A DNA stretch of 58,988 nucleotides from an uncultured Agathobaculum sp. (GCF_944384735.1 NZ_CALWUN010000005.1:1-58988); one strand, 5' to 3'; numbered from the stretch's first letter, positions 18,520 through 27,961 are shown. Notes: generated by a model from the letters alone, not told the origin. Translations and numbers: made by a program.

Positions 18520-19890
18520 CTAATTTGCCGTCTCGCCCTGCCGCAGCTCGGGCATGACCGTGCGCCGCATGGTAATATAGCACAGCAGACCGCCGACAAA
18601 GTTGGAGATCGGCTCGGCCATGAACACGCCGTTCACGCCAAGCCCGCCGATATGCGGCAGCAGCAGCGTCAGCGGCACGACGATGATCGCCTTGCGCAGC
18701 AGGGAAAAGAAGGTCGCCATGCGCGCGCGGCCCAGCGCCTTGAACACGCACTGCCCGGCGAACTGGAACGCCATCATCGCAAAGCCGAAAAAGTACAGGT
18801 GCATCGCGGGCACGGCCGCTTCGACGAGCGCGGCCTCATGGTTGAAGATGCGGATAAAAAAGGTCGGGAACGCCGCGACCGCGCCCCAGAACAGCATGGT
18901 ATACCCAAAGCCGAGCTGGGTCATAAAGCGTATCGCCTGCCGCACGCGCTTGTAGGCGCGCGCGCCGTAGTTATAGCTGATAACCGGCGTGGCGCCGTCC
19001 GAAATCGCCATGACCGGCATCTGCGCGATCTGCCGCACCGAATTGATGACGGTCATCACGCTGATGTACAGGTCGCCGCCGAACTGCCGCAGCATGGTAT
19101 TGCATGCTGCCTGCACCAGCGAGTCGGTAAACGACATGACAAAGCTCGCCGTGCCGAGCAGCGTGATCTTGCGGATGCAGGTAAAATCCGGTCGGAAGCC
19201 GCCAAGCCGCAGCCGCAGCTCAGCCTTGGGGCCGGTCAGAAAGCGCAGCACCCAGATTGCGCTCAGCAGCTGCGACAGCACGGTCGCCAGTGCTGCGCCG
19301 CGCACGCCCATACCGCACACAAAGATGAATACCGGGTCGAGGATGATATTGGTCAGCGCACCGACCAGCACGGTCAGCATGCCGGTCTTGGCAAAGCCCT
19401 GACAGTTGATATAGGGGTTCAGACCCAACGAGGTCATGACAAACACCGTGCCCAACAGGTACAGCACCATATAGGATGCAGCGTAAGGATAGGTCGTGTC
19501 GCTCGCGCCGAACAGGTAAAGCAGCGGCCTGTGCAGCGCAATGCCGATGGCGGTCAGCGCCGCGCCGCAGGCAAGCAGCATGAAATAGGCGTTTGCCATG
19601 ACCTTGCGCGCTTCAGTTTCATTGCCCTGCCCGCGTGCGATCGCGCACAGCGGCGCGCCGCCCGCACCGAACAGGTTGGCAAAGGCGGTCACCAGCGTGA
19701 TGACCGGAAAGCAGATGCCCAGCCCTGCCAGCGCGACCGTGCCTTCCCCCGGGATCTTGCCGATGTAAATGCGGTCGACGATATTATAAAGCAGGTTGAG
19801 CGTCTGCGCGACCAGCATGGGCGCGGCGACCGCAAGCGTAATGCGGCGCACACTGCCGGTAGAAAAATCAACCTGACTGGTCTGCATCAT
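18520..19890 (-). CDS. MATE-family efflux transporter
   Basis: A 456-residue protein with about twelve transmembrane helices in two homologous halves, typical of MATE antiporters (Na+ or H+ driven export of drugs or metabolites). Family features include the N-terminal PMLVAQTLNLLYNIVDRIYIG and GIGICFP-like segments, and the second-half equivalent MSFTDSLVQAACNTMLRQFG. Substrate unknown. Its own promoter (19976-20004) lies in the region shared with the divergent hydrogenase genes. The mRNA would begin with a strong GC hairpin. Confidence 0.9.
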   Translation of the reverse strand: MMQTSQVDFSTGSVRRITLAVAAPMLVAQTLNLLYNIVDRIYIGKIPGEGTVALAGLGICFPVITLVTAFANLFGAGGAPLCAIARGQGNETEARKVMANAYFMLLACGAALTAIGIALHRPLLYLFGASDTTYPYAASYMVLYLLGTVFVMTSLGLNPYINCQGFAKTGMLTVLVGALTNIILDPVFIFVCGMGVRGAALATVLSQLLSAIWVLRFLTGPKAELRLRLGGFRPDFTCIRKITLLGTASFVMSFTDSLVQAACNTMLRQFGGDLYISVMTVINSVRQIAQMPVMAISDGATPVISYNYGARAYKRVRQAIRFMTQLGFGYTMLFWGAVAAFPTFFIRIFNHEAALVEAAVPAMHLYFFGFAMMAFQFAGQCVFKALGRARMATFFSLLRKAIIVVPLTLLLPHIGGLGVNGVFMAEPISNFVGGLLCYITMRRTVMPELRQGETAN

Positions 19891-19934
19891 ATCCGCCCCG
19901 CTTTCTCTGGTTTACCCTGTGCCGATACGGCAAG

Positions 19935-19963
19935 CAAGGGAGGGGCCGCACGCCCCTCCCTTG
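19935..19963 (-). promoter_or_regulatory. GC-rich hairpin at the 5' end of the MATE mRNA
   Basis: Perfect 11-bp arms at 19935-19945 and 19953-19963. The expected transcription start of the MATE promoter is only a few bases upstream, so this stem would form the 5' end of the message. There is no T run on the leftward strand. On the plus strand it is followed by TTTT but no gene reads into it. Confidence 0.55.
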
Positions 19964-19975
19964 TTTTCTGCATCT

Positions 19976-20004
19976 ATTGTATCATTTTTCGACCATGCCG
20001 TCAA
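19976..20004 (-). promoter_or_regulatory. MATE promoter
   Basis: Leftward TTGACG (19999-20004), 17 nt, TACAAT (19976-19981). Confidence 0.7.
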
Positions 20005-20035
20005 GCCGCGGGCAGCCGCTTGCACAGACTTGCAT

Positions 20036-20064
20036 TTGACTTTATCGGCAAAGCACGGTATGAT
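20036..20064 (+). promoter_or_regulatory. Promoter of the hydrogenase operon
   Basis: TTGACT (20036-20041), 17 nt, TATGAT (20059-20064), about 40 nt before the TTG start of the flavoprotein. Confidence 0.7.
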
Positions 20065-20101
20065 GGAAGCAACATCTTGCATACGGGAAAGGAAGAATAT
20101 T

Positions 20102-21931
20102 TTGAGCCGTTTGTCCATTGAAACGCCCGGCCGCGCGCAGACCGTCGTCGAAGGCCTGTACCGCGACGTCGAGCGCCGCATCAGCGCCAGCCCGCCGGGA
20201 CTGTGCCCGGTGGATATGGCGCTGTCTTTTCTGCGCCTGTGCCACGCGCAGACCTGCGGCAAGTGTGTTCCGTGCCGCATCGGTCTTGGCCAGCTGACCA
20301 CGCTGCTGGAAAACGTGTTGGATTCGACCGCCTCGCTCGAGACCATCGACCTGATCGAAAAGACCGCCCGCGTCATCCTTGACACCGCCGACTGTGCCAT
20401 CGGCTACGAGGCCGCGCGCATGGTGCTGCAAGGCGTGCAGGGCTTCCGGGAGGACTATGTCTCCCATGTCGAGCACGGCCGCTGTCTGTTTGGCCTGAAC
20501 CAGCCCGTGCCCTGCGTCGCGCTCTGCCCCGCGGGCGTCGATATCCCGGGCTACATCGCCCTCGTTCGCGCCGGCCGCTGCAACGACGCCGTGCGGCTGA
20601 TCCGCAAGGACAACCCGTTCCCCACGGTCTGCGGCTATGTCTGCGAGCATCCGTGCGAGGCGCGCTGCCGCCGCCGCATGGTGGACGATGCGGTCAACAT
20701 CTGCGGCATCAAGCGCTATGCCTGCGACCATGTGTCCGACCGCACGCCGCCCTCCTGCGCGCCGTCCACCGGCAAGCGCATCGCCATCATCGGCGGCGGC
20801 CCGTGCGGCCTGTCCGCCGCCTATTTCCTGCAACTGATGGGGCACCAGACCGTCGTCTACGACCAGCGCCCCAAGCTGGGCGGCATGCTGCGCTACGGCA
20901 TCCCGGACTACCGCCTGCCGCCGGAAAAGCTCGACGCGGACATCGCGTTCATCCTGTCGACCGGCATCGAAGTACATACCGACACGGCCATCGGCCGCGA
21001 CATCCCCTTTGCCGACATCGAGAACGGCTTTGACGCGGTCTATATCGCCATCGGCGCGCACAACGACAAAAAGCTGGGTGTCGAGGGCGAGGACGCTGAA
21101 GGCGTCTACTCCGCCGTGCAGCTGCTGCGCGACATCGGCGAGGGCAACGCGCCCGACTTCCGCGGCAAGCGCGTGTGCGTGGTCGGCGGCGGCAACGTGT
21201 CGATGGACGCGTCGCGCACTGCCATCCGGCTGGGCGCATCATCGGTCACCTGTGTGTACCGCCGCCGCGTCAACGATATGACGGCGCTGGCCGAGGAGAT
21301 CGAGGACGCCCAGCGCGAGGGCTGCCAGCTGCTGCCGCTGCAGGCGCCCGAGCGGGTCGAAACCAGCCGCGGCCGCGTCACCGCGCTGTGGACGCGCCCG
21401 CAGAACATCGGCAGCTACGGTCCGGACGGCCGCCCGCGCCCCTATGACGCGGACAGCCCGCTGTTCCGCGTGCCGTGCGACGTTGTGATCGTCGCGATCG
21501 GGCAGGCGATCGACGCCGAGCCGTTCCAGCAGGTCGCGCCCGTCGTACGCGGCAAGATTCAGGCTGCGCCCGACGCGTTTGTGCCCAACACGCCGCACGT
21601 CTTTGCGGGCGGCGACGCGGTCACCGGCCCGGCGACCGTCATCCGCGCGGTCGCGGCGGGCAAGGTCGCAGCCGCCAACATCGACGCGCACCTCGGTTAC
21701 CACCATACCATCCGGAGCGACGTCGATATCCCCGCCCCGCATCTGACCAATTCGCCCGCCTGCGGCCGCGTCGAGCTGCGCAACCGCCCGGCGGACGAGT
21801 GTGTGGGCAACTTCCGGCTGGTCAAGCACGGCATGACCGAGGAGGAAGTCCGGCAGGAGACCTCCCGCTGCCTGCGGTGCGACCACTTCGGCTATGGTAT
21901 CTTCAAAGGGGGGCGCTCTTCCAAATGGTAA
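20102..21931 (+). CDS. NuoF-like/GltD-like iron-sulfur flavoprotein, [FeFe] hydrogenase partner
   Basis: A 609-residue fusion protein. The N-terminal part has the 4Fe-4S motif of NuoF (CGKCVPCRIG, with a later cysteine in DCAIG) but no FMN/NADH-binding NuoF fold. Next comes a GltD/NfnB-type double-cluster domain (CPAGVDIPGY, CGYVCEHPCEARC). The FAD/NAD(P) oxidoreductase domains follow: GGGPCGLSAAY for FAD, VVGGGNVSMDASRTA for NAD(P)H, and the C-terminal FAD motif GGDAVTGPATVIRAV. It most likely passes electrons between NAD(P)H and the hydrogenase encoded next, perhaps by flavin bifurcation as in Nfn (inference). It starts at a TTG after GGAAAGGAAG. It overlaps hydA by 7 nt. Confidence 0.85.
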   Translation: MSRLSIETPGRAQTVVEGLYRDVERRISASPPGLCPVDMALSFLRLCHAQTCGKCVPCRIGLGQLTTLLENVLDSTASLETIDLIEKTARVILDTADCAIGYEAARMVLQGVQGFREDYVSHVEHGRCLFGLNQPVPCVALCPAGVDIPGYIALVRAGRCNDAVRLIRKDNPFPTVCGYVCEHPCEARCRRRMVDDAVNICGIKRYACDHVSDRTPPSCAPSTGKRIAIIGGGPCGLSAAYFLQLMGHQTVVYDQRPKLGGMLRYGIPDYRLPPEKLDADIAFILSTGIEVHTDTAIGRDIPFADIENGFDAVYIAIGAHNDKKLGVEGEDAEGVYSAVQLLRDIGEGNAPDFRGKRVCVVGGGNVSMDASRTAIRLGASSVTCVYRRRVNDMTALAEEIEDAQREGCQLLPLQAPERVETSRGRVTALWTRPQNIGSYGPDGRPRPYDADSPLFRVPCDVVIVAIGQAIDAEPFQQVAPVVRGKIQAAPDAFVPNTPHVFAGGDAVTGPATVIRAVAAGKVAAANIDAHLGYHHTIRSDVDIPAPHLTNSPACGRVELRNRPADECVGNFRLVKHGMTEEEVRQETSRCLRCDHFGYGIFKGGRSSKW

Positions 21932-23685
21932 ACATCACGATCGACGGCATGCCGCTGTCCGTCCCGGTCGGCACGACCATCCTCGACGCCGCCGCCGGTG
22001 CGGGCATCGACATCCCCAACCTGTGTTATCTGAAAGGCCTTAACGAGATCTCGGCCTGCCGCGTTTGCTGCGTCGAGGTCGAGGGCGAAGGCAAGCTCGT
22101 CCCCTCGTGCAACAACGTCGTGCGCGAGGGCATGGTCATCCACACCAACACCCCCCGCGTGCGTGAGGCACGCCGCGTAAACGTCGAGCTCATCCTATCG
22201 CAGCACGACAACCAGTGCGCGACCTGCGTGCGCTCGGGCACCTGCCGTCTGCAGAAGACGGCAAACGACCTCGGCGTGCTGCACAACCCCTACCCTGCCG
22301 ATCTGGCCCGCGGCAAAAAAGCCTTCTGGACGACCACCTTCCCGCTCTACCGCGACGTCAACAAGTGCATCAAATGCATGCGCTGCATCCAGGTGTGCGA
22401 CAAGGTGCAGTCGCTGTCCGTCTGGGACGTGAGCGGCTCGGGCTCGCGCACGACGATCGACGTATCGGGCAACCGCTTCATCAAGGAAGCCGACTGCTCG
22501 CTGTGCGGCCAGTGCATCACGCACTGCCCGACCGGCGCGCTGCGCGAGCGCGACGACACGGCCAAGGCGTTTTCCGCCTTCGCCGCGCCCGACCAGATCA
22601 CGATCGTGCAGATCGCGCCCGCCGTGCGCACCGCGTGGGGCGAAGCGTTCGGCATGGAGGGTGGCCGCGCGACCGTCGGCCAACTGGTAACCGCGCTGCG
22701 CAAGATGGGCGCGGACTATGTGTTCGACACAACCTTCTCGGCCGACTTGACCATCATGGAGGAGGGCACCGAGCTGCTGCACCGCCTCAAGGCGGGCGAT
22801 CTGGCGCAGCAGCCGATGTTCACCTCGTGCTGCCCGGGTTGGGTGCGTTTCCTCAAGTCCCAGTATCCCGCGCTGACCGGCCGTCTGTCGACAGCCAAGT
22901 CGCCGCAGCAGATGTTCGGCGCGGCCTGCAAGACATGGATCGCCCAGCGGCTGGGCGTCGACCCGGAAAAGGTGTTCAGCATTTCGGTCATGCCGTGCGT
23001 CGCCAAAAAGGCCGAGCGCGAGCTGCCCGGCATGCAGTCCGCCGGTGCAGGCAGCGACGTCGACCTTGTGCTGACCACGCGCGAGCTGATCCGCATGGTG
23101 CGCGCCGAGCCGATTGATGTGCCCTCGCTGCCCGAAAGCCCGTTCGACTCGCCTCTCGGCGATGGCTCGGGTGCGGGCGTCATCTTTGGCGCAACGGGCG
23201 GCGTGATGGAAGCCGCGCTACGTTCGGCCTATTTCCTCACCACCGGAAAGAACCCGCCGGCAGACGCTTTCCGCGAGGTGCGCGCTTCGCAGAAATTCCA
23301 AACCGCATGGCGCGAGGCGTCCTTCGACCTTGCAGGCACGACCGTGCGCTGCGCGATCGCCAGCGGGCTTGGCAACGCGCGACAGCTGATCCAAGCGCTC
23401 GGGCGCGGCGAGGTGCATTACGAGTTCGTCGAGATCATGGCCTGCCCCGGCGGCTGCGCGGGCGGCGGCGGGCAGCCGGTCGACGGCAGCGACCGCGAGC
23501 TAGCCGCGTCGCGCGGCGAGGTGCTGTACGACCTCGACCGCAGGGCGCCGTTGCGCTTCTCGCACGAGAACCCTGCCGTGCAGGCGCTCTATCAGGAATA
23601 TCTGGACGCCCCCTGCTCGGAAAAGGCCGAGCACCTGCTCCACTGCGACCATTTCGCGTGGGATATGCCCGCAGGCCATTGCTGA
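21925..23685 (+). CDS. hydA: [FeFe] hydrogenase, catalytic subunit
   Basis: A 586-residue hydrogenase of the group A type that makes or consumes H2. The N terminus has a 2Fe-2S domain (Cys34, 45, 48, 62), then a His-Cys 4Fe-4S motif (HDNQCATC, then C107) and two 4Fe-4S clusters (CIKCMRCIQVC and CSLCGQCITHC). All three H-cluster motifs are intact: TSCCPGW (300-306, with the proton-relay Cys303), MPCVAKKAE (356-364) and EIMACPGGCAGGGGQP (503-518). No HydE, F or G maturases are nearby, so they must be encoded elsewhere. The upstream overlapping flavoprotein is the likely electron partner. Confidence 0.95.
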   Translation: MVNITIDGMPLSVPVGTTILDAAAGAGIDIPNLCYLKGLNEISACRVCCVEVEGEGKLVPSCNNVVREGMVIHTNTPRVREARRVNVELILSQHDNQCATCVRSGTCRLQKTANDLGVLHNPYPADLARGKKAFWTTTFPLYRDVNKCIKCMRCIQVCDKVQSLSVWDVSGSGSRTTIDVSGNRFIKEADCSLCGQCITHCPTGALRERDDTAKAFSAFAAPDQITIVQIAPAVRTAWGEAFGMEGGRATVGQLVTALRKMGADYVFDTTFSADLTIMEEGTELLHRLKAGDLAQQPMFTSCCPGWVRFLKSQYPALTGRLSTAKSPQQMFGAACKTWIAQRLGVDPEKVFSISVMPCVAKKAERELPGMQSAGAGSDVDLVLTTRELIRMVRAEPIDVPSLPESPFDSPLGDGSGAGVIFGATGGVMEAALRSAYFLTTGKNPPADAFREVRASQKFQTAWREASFDLAGTTVRCAIASGLGNARQLIQALGRGEVHYEFVEIMACPGGCAGGGGQPVDGSDRELAASRGEVLYDLDRRAPLRFSHENPAVQALYQEYLDAPCSEKAEHLLHCDHFAWDMPAGHC

Positions 23686-23693
23686 CAGACGAA

Positions 23694-23724
23694 AAAACCG
23701 CATCGACAGGGTCGATGCGGTTTT
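23694..23724. terminator. Bidirectional terminator between hydA and argF
   Basis: Perfect 14-bp stem AAAACCGCATCGAC around AGG, with T-rich sequence on the right and A-rich on the left. It ends both the hydrogenase and arginine operons. Confidence 0.9.
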
Positions 23725-23736
23725 GTTTTGCGTGTG

Positions 23737-24651
23737 TTACGCCTCCTGATTGCCCATCAGCGTGACCATGACGGCCTTCTGGGCGTGCAAGCGGTTTTCC
23801 GCCTCCTCAAAAATCTCGTCCGCGTGCGCCTCAAACACCTTGGTGGTGATCTCCTGCTCGCGGTAGGCCGGCAGGCAGTGCTGCACCATGCAGCCGGGCT
23901 TGGCGGCGGCGAGCAGTTCATCGTTCACCTGATAGCCCTTGAACGCCTTCATGCGCACTTCCTTTTCGTCCTCCATGCCCATAGACGCCCATGTGTCGGT
24001 GATGACGACATCCGCGTTGGCTGCGGCCTGCATCGGGTCGTCCGTGATGAAGAAGTCCGGGTTGCCCTCGGCAAAGGCCATAACATCCGCGTGCGGGCGG
24101 TAGCCCTCTGGCGTTGCGACCGAAACCTTCATACCGGTCTTGAGGCCGCCGACGATCAGCGAGTTTGCCATGTTGTTGCCGTCGCCGATATAGCACATCT
24201 TGATGCCCTCGAGCACGGCGAACTTCTCGCGGATGGTCATCAGGTCGGCCAGCACCTGACACGGATGGCAGAAATCGGTCAGGCCGTTGATGATCGGGAT
24301 CGTGCCGTAACCGGCCAGATCCTCGACCTCCTTCTGCTCGTAGGTGCGGATCATAATGCCGTCCAGATAGCGGCTGAGCACGCGCGCGGTATCCTGCACC
24401 GGCTCGCCGCGACCGATCTGCAGGTCACGGTTGGACAGGAACAGCGCCTGTCCGCCCAGCTGGTACATACCGGTCTCAAACGAGACGCGCGTGCGGGTAG
24501 ATGACTTCTGGAAGATCATGCCGAGGCTCTTGCCCTCGAGATGGCGGTGGGAAATATTATGCTTCTTTTCGTATTTGAGCTGGTCGGCCAGATCGAGCAG
24601 ACCGATGATCTCCTCGGTCGAACAGTCGAGCAGCTTGAGCAAATGCTTCAA
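23737..24651 (-). CDS. argF: Ornithine carbamoyltransferase
   Basis: A 304-residue cytosolic enzyme making citrulline from ornithine and carbamoyl phosphate. It shows the carbamoyl-phosphate motif SSTRTRVSFE (about residues 50-59), the HPCQVLAD motif and the ornithine-side HCLPAYR near the C terminus. Last gene of the arginine operon. It starts at a TTG immediately after the argD stop codon (no gap), with AGAGGTG inside the end of argD as ribosome site, so it is translationally coupled. Length is normal for the family. Confidence 0.95.
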   Translation of the reverse strand: MKHLLKLLDCSTEEIIGLLDLADQLKYEKKHNISHRHLEGKSLGMIFQKSSTRTRVSFETGMYQLGGQALFLSNRDLQIGRGEPVQDTARVLSRYLDGIMIRTYEQKEVEDLAGYGTIPIINGLTDFCHPCQVLADLMTIREKFAVLEGIKMCYIGDGNNMANSLIVGGLKTGMKVSVATPEGYRPHADVMAFAEGNPDFFITDDPMQAAANADVVITDTWASMGMEDEKEVRMKAFKGYQVNDELLAAAKPGCMVQHCLPAYREQEITTKVFEAHADEIFEEAENRLHAQKAVMVTLMGNQEA

Positions 24652-25833
24652 TCAAAACACCTCTTTCATAATGGTCAGCGCCTCGTCCATCTCGGCCTTC
24701 GAGATGGTCAGCGGCGGCAGCAGGCGCACGGCATTCTTGCCCGCCGTGATCGCCAGCACACCCTTTTCAATCAGCTTGTTGGCGTAGGCCGCGTGCTTGC
24801 CCTCGTCGACAATGATGCCCAGCATCAGACCCATGCCGCGTACGCCGTGGATATTGGGCGAGCCGAGCGACAGGATGCCGTTTTTCAGGTATTCGCCCTT
24901 TTCGCGCACCGCGGTGAGGAACTCACCGGTCGCGACCGTATCGAGCACAGCGTTTGCCGCCGCGCACACGATCGGCGTGCCTCCGAACGTGGTCGCATGG
25001 GTGCCGGGCGTAAGCACATTCGAGCAGCTTTCGGCCGCCAGCACCGCGCCGATCGGCACGCCGCCGCCGAGGCCCTTGGCCATGGTCACAACGTCCGGAC
25101 GGATGCCGTACTGCTGGAAGCAGAACAGGCTGCCCGTGCGGCCGATGCCGGTCTGTACCTCATCGATGATGAGAAGCAAATCCTTTTCGCGGCAGAGCGC
25201 CTCGACCTGTTTGACAAATGCCGGGTCGAGCGGCAGCACGCCGCCCTCGCCCTGCACCAGCTCCATCATCACGGCGCAGGTCATATCATCGACCTTTTTG
25301 CGCACCGAATCAAAGTTATTGGCCTCGGCGTAGTCAAAGCCCTCGGTGAACGGGAAAAAGTAGTTGTGGAAGCGGTCCTGCCCGGTCGCCTTGAGGGTGG
25401 TCACCGTGCGGCCGTGGAAGGAATTGATCAGCGTTATGATCTTGAAACGGCCCTCGCCGTATTTGTCAAACGAATATTTGCGCGCCAGCTTGATCGCGCC
25501 CTCGTTGGCCTCCGCGCCCGAGTTGGCAAAGAACACCTTGCCGTTCAGGTGCGTCTTTTCGACCAGCTTTTTCGCGACCTGCACCATCGGCTCGGTCGTG
25601 AACAGGTTGGAAACGTGCATCAGCTTGTGCGCCTGCGCGGTGATCGCCTCGGTCAGAATTGGGTTACTATAGCCTAGACAGTTGACGCCGATGCCCGAGG
25701 CCAAGTCGATGTACTTCTTGCCCTCGACATCCCACAACGTCGCGCCCTCGCCGTGATCGAGCGCAATGGGAAAACGGCCGTAGGTGTTCATTACATATTT
25801 TGTTTCCTCGGCCTTGAGTTGTTGATATGTCAT
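24652..25833 (-). CDS. argD: Acetylornithine aminotransferase
   Basis: A 393-residue PLP enzyme converting N-acetylglutamate semialdehyde to N-acetylornithine with glutamate as amino donor. Class III aminotransferase signatures are clear: NSGAEANEGAIKLARK, the PLP-binding stretch LLIIDEVQTGIGRTG and the lysine in TMAKGLGGGVPIGA. Sixth gene of the arginine operon, 16 nt after argB. Related enzymes can also act on succinyl-diaminopimelate, but the operon context supports arginine synthesis. Confidence 0.95.
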   Translation of the reverse strand: MTYQQLKAEETKYVMNTYGRFPIALDHGEGATLWDVEGKKYIDLASGIGVNCLGYSNPILTEAITAQAHKLMHVSNLFTTEPMVQVAKKLVEKTHLNGKVFFANSGAEANEGAIKLARKYSFDKYGEGRFKIITLINSFHGRTVTTLKATGQDRFHNYFFPFTEGFDYAEANNFDSVRKKVDDMTCAVMMELVQGEGGVLPLDPAFVKQVEALCREKDLLLIIDEVQTGIGRTGSLFCFQQYGIRPDVVTMAKGLGGGVPIGAVLAAESCSNVLTPGTHATTFGGTPIVCAAANAVLDTVATGEFLTAVREKGEYLKNGILSLGSPNIHGVRGMGLMLGIIVDEGKHAAYANKLIEKGVLAITAGKNAVRLLPPLTISKAEMDEALTIMKEVF

Positions 25834-25849
25834 TTCTTTCGCTTCTTTC

Positions 25850-26722
25850 TCACTGGAACATCGTGCCGACGCCGACCCTGCTGAGCAGTTCGATCAAAAT
25901 CGAGTGCTTGACGCGGCCGTCCTGAATATTGGCCTGATCGACGCCCTTGCGCACCGCTTCGACGCAGCAATCCACCTTGGGGATCATGCCGCCCTTGATC
26001 ACGCCGTCGCGCATCAGCTTGGGCACCTCGGAAACCTTGAGGTTGGTAAGCAAGGTCGACTCGTCGTCCGGGTCGAGCATCAGGCCGCGCACGTCGGTCA
26101 GCAGGATAAGTTTTTTTGCGCCCAGCGCGACCGCCAGCTTGCAGGCCGCGGTGTCCGCATTGATGTTGTAATTGGTCTCGTCGTCGATGCCCTGCGCGAC
26201 CGTCGACACGACCGGGATATAGCCCTTTTCCAGCACGTCGATGACCGGCGCGGGGTTGACGTCGACGATATCACCGACATAGCCGTAATCCGTGCCGGTG
26301 CGGTCGGTCATGCGCTTGGCCTGAAACATACCGCCATCCATGCCGCCCAGACCAATGCCGCGGCCGCCCGCCTTTTCAAGCAGTGTGACAAGGTCCTTGT
26401 TGACCTTGCCGCATAGCACCATCTGCACGATGTCCATGGTCTCGCGGTCGGTGTAGCGCAGACCGTTGACAAAATGCGATTCCTTGCCGATCTTTTTGAG
26501 CATTTCGGAAATCTCCGGCCCGCCGCCGTGCACCACGACGACCTTGACGCCGACGAGGTTGAGCAGCACGAGGTCATGGATGACCGCGTCCTTCAGTTCC
26601 TCGTTGATCATGGCGTTGCCGCCGTATTTGACGACGACGGTCTGGCCGTAGTACTTCTGGATAAACGGCAGCGCTTCGACCAAAATTTTCGCTTTCAGCT
26701 CCGCATCGAGTTGTGTATCCAT
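25850..26722 (-). CDS. argB: Acetylglutamate kinase
   Basis: A 290-residue amino-acid kinase that phosphorylates N-acetylglutamate. It has the phosphate-binding VVKYGGNAM near the N terminus, VVVHGGGPEIS, and the C-terminal ADTAACKLAVALGAKKLILLTDV segment. An N-terminal helix of about 20 residues precedes the kinase fold. In other bacteria such a helix is linked to the hexameric, arginine-feedback-inhibited form, so feedback control is possible (inference). Fifth gene of the operon. Confidence 0.95.
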   Translation of the reverse strand: MDTQLDAELKAKILVEALPFIQKYYGQTVVVKYGGNAMINEELKDAVIHDLVLLNLVGVKVVVVHGGGPEISEMLKKIGKESHFVNGLRYTDRETMDIVQMVLCGKVNKDLVTLLEKAGGRGIGLGGMDGGMFQAKRMTDRTGTDYGYVGDIVDVNPAPVIDVLEKGYIPVVSTVAQGIDDETNYNINADTAACKLAVALGAKKLILLTDVRGLMLDPDDESTLLTNLKVSEVPKLMRDGVIKGGMIPKVDCCVEAVRKGVDQANIQDGRVKHSILIELLSRVGVGTMFQ

Positions 26723-26752
26723 CGTTTACATCCTTTATTTGTGATATTTCGG

Positions 26753-27961
26753 TCAGGTGCGGTAATCGCCGTTGATCTTGACGTAGTCATATGTCAGGTC
26801 GCAGCCCCACGCGGTCGCGCTTTCGTCGCCCTCGTTGACGTTAACTTCAATGACGACCTCATTTTCGGACAATATCTTCTTAGCGGTATCCTCGTCAAAG
26901 TCGACTGCCTCGCCTTTGTCGCAGACTGTGATGCTGCCGGCATCGGACGAGAACGCCACCGTGGCGTACTCCGGCCGGAACGGCGCCTTGGAATAGCCCA
27001 TCGCACACAACACGCGGCCCCAGTTGGCGTCCGCGCCGAACATGGCCGCCTTGACCAGATTGGAGCCGACGACCGCCTTTGCCAAACGTTCGGCGGCCTC
27101 CTCCGAGCGCGAGCCGCGCACCGTGCAGGTGACCAGCTTGGTCGCGCCCTCGCCGTCCGCCGCGATCTGGCGCGCGAGACGGGTGTTGACCTCGTTCAGC
27201 GCCTTGCAGAACGCCTGATACTCCTCGTCCTGCCAGTCGATCAGTTCGTTGCCCGCCATACCGTTTGCCAGCACGACGCACATGTCGTTGGTCGAGGTAT
27301 CGCCGTCGACCGTGACGCGGTTGTAGGTCTTGCGGACGTTTTCCTGCAGGGCTTCGGCCAGCATTTCGTGCGTGATCGCGCAGTCGGTCGTGATAAAGGA
27401 CAGCATGGTTCCCATGTTCGGGTGGATCATGCCGCTGCCCTTGCAGATGCCGCCGATGCGGCAGGTCTTGCCGCCGATGGTGAACTCGACCGCCGCGGTC
27501 TTGGTGCGCGTATCGGTCGTCATAATGGCGAAGTTCGCCTTTTCCGAAGCGTCCGCTTCGAGTTTCATTTCGGGCAGGTGTTCTTCGATGCACTCGACCG
27601 GCAGGCGCTGGCCGATGACGCCGGTCGACGCGACGACCACGTCGTCCTCGTCGATGTCCAGCAGCTTGGCCGCTGCCTTGGCCATGCGGCGGGCGTTCTC
27701 CATGCCGTTTGGCGCACAGGCGTTGGCGTTGCCGGCGTTGGCAATGATCGCGCGCGCCACACCGTTTTCCAGATGCTCCATCGTGACATACACGGGCGCC
27801 GCCTTGACGCGGTTCATCGTATAAGTCGCGGCCGCCGTGCATTCGCACGCGCTGAAGATGATCGCGGTGTCGTCATTTATGCGGCTGTCCTTGATGCCGC
27901 AGCGGATGCTGCCCGCGGTAAAGCCCTGTGCGGCGCACACGCCGCCTTGGATAATTTTCAT
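26753..27961 (-). CDS. argJ: Glutamate N-acetyltransferase/ornithine acetyltransferase
   Basis: A 402-residue enzyme of the N-terminal-nucleophile type that recycles the acetyl group from acetylornithine to glutamate. It is expected to cleave itself into alpha and beta chains at the conserved threonine within KGSGMIHPNMGTMLSF. Because ArgJ supplies acetylglutamate cyclically, the operon needs no argE; whether it also uses acetyl-CoA (bifunctional form) cannot be told. A GAAAGGAG site precedes the ATG. Confidence 0.95.
   Translation of the reverse strand: MKIIQGGVCAAQGFTAGSIRCGIKDSRINDDTAIIFSACECTAAATYTMNRVKAAPVYVTMEHLENGVARAIIANAGNANACAPNGMENARRMAKAAAKLLDIDEDDVVVASTGVIGQRLPVECIEEHLPEMKLEADASEKANFAIMTTDTRTKTAAVEFTIGGKTCRIGGICKGSGMIHPNMGTMLSFITTDCAITHEMLAEALQENVRKTYNRVTVDGDTSTNDMCVVLANGMAGNELIDWQDEEYQAFCKALNEVNTRLARQIAADGEGATKLVTCTVRGSRSEEAAERLAKAVVGSNLVKAAMFGADANWGRVLCAMGYSKAPFRPEYATVAFSSDAGSITVCDKGEAVDFDEDTAKKILSENEVVIEVNVNEGDESATAWGCDLTYDYVKINGDYRT

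Noticed and set aside
17860..20121. A 753-residue rightward open frame opposite the YcxB-like and MATE genes
   Set aside because: It is the GC-rich antisense shadow of two well-supported genes, low in complexity (His, Arg, Gln, Ala), and has no start signal.
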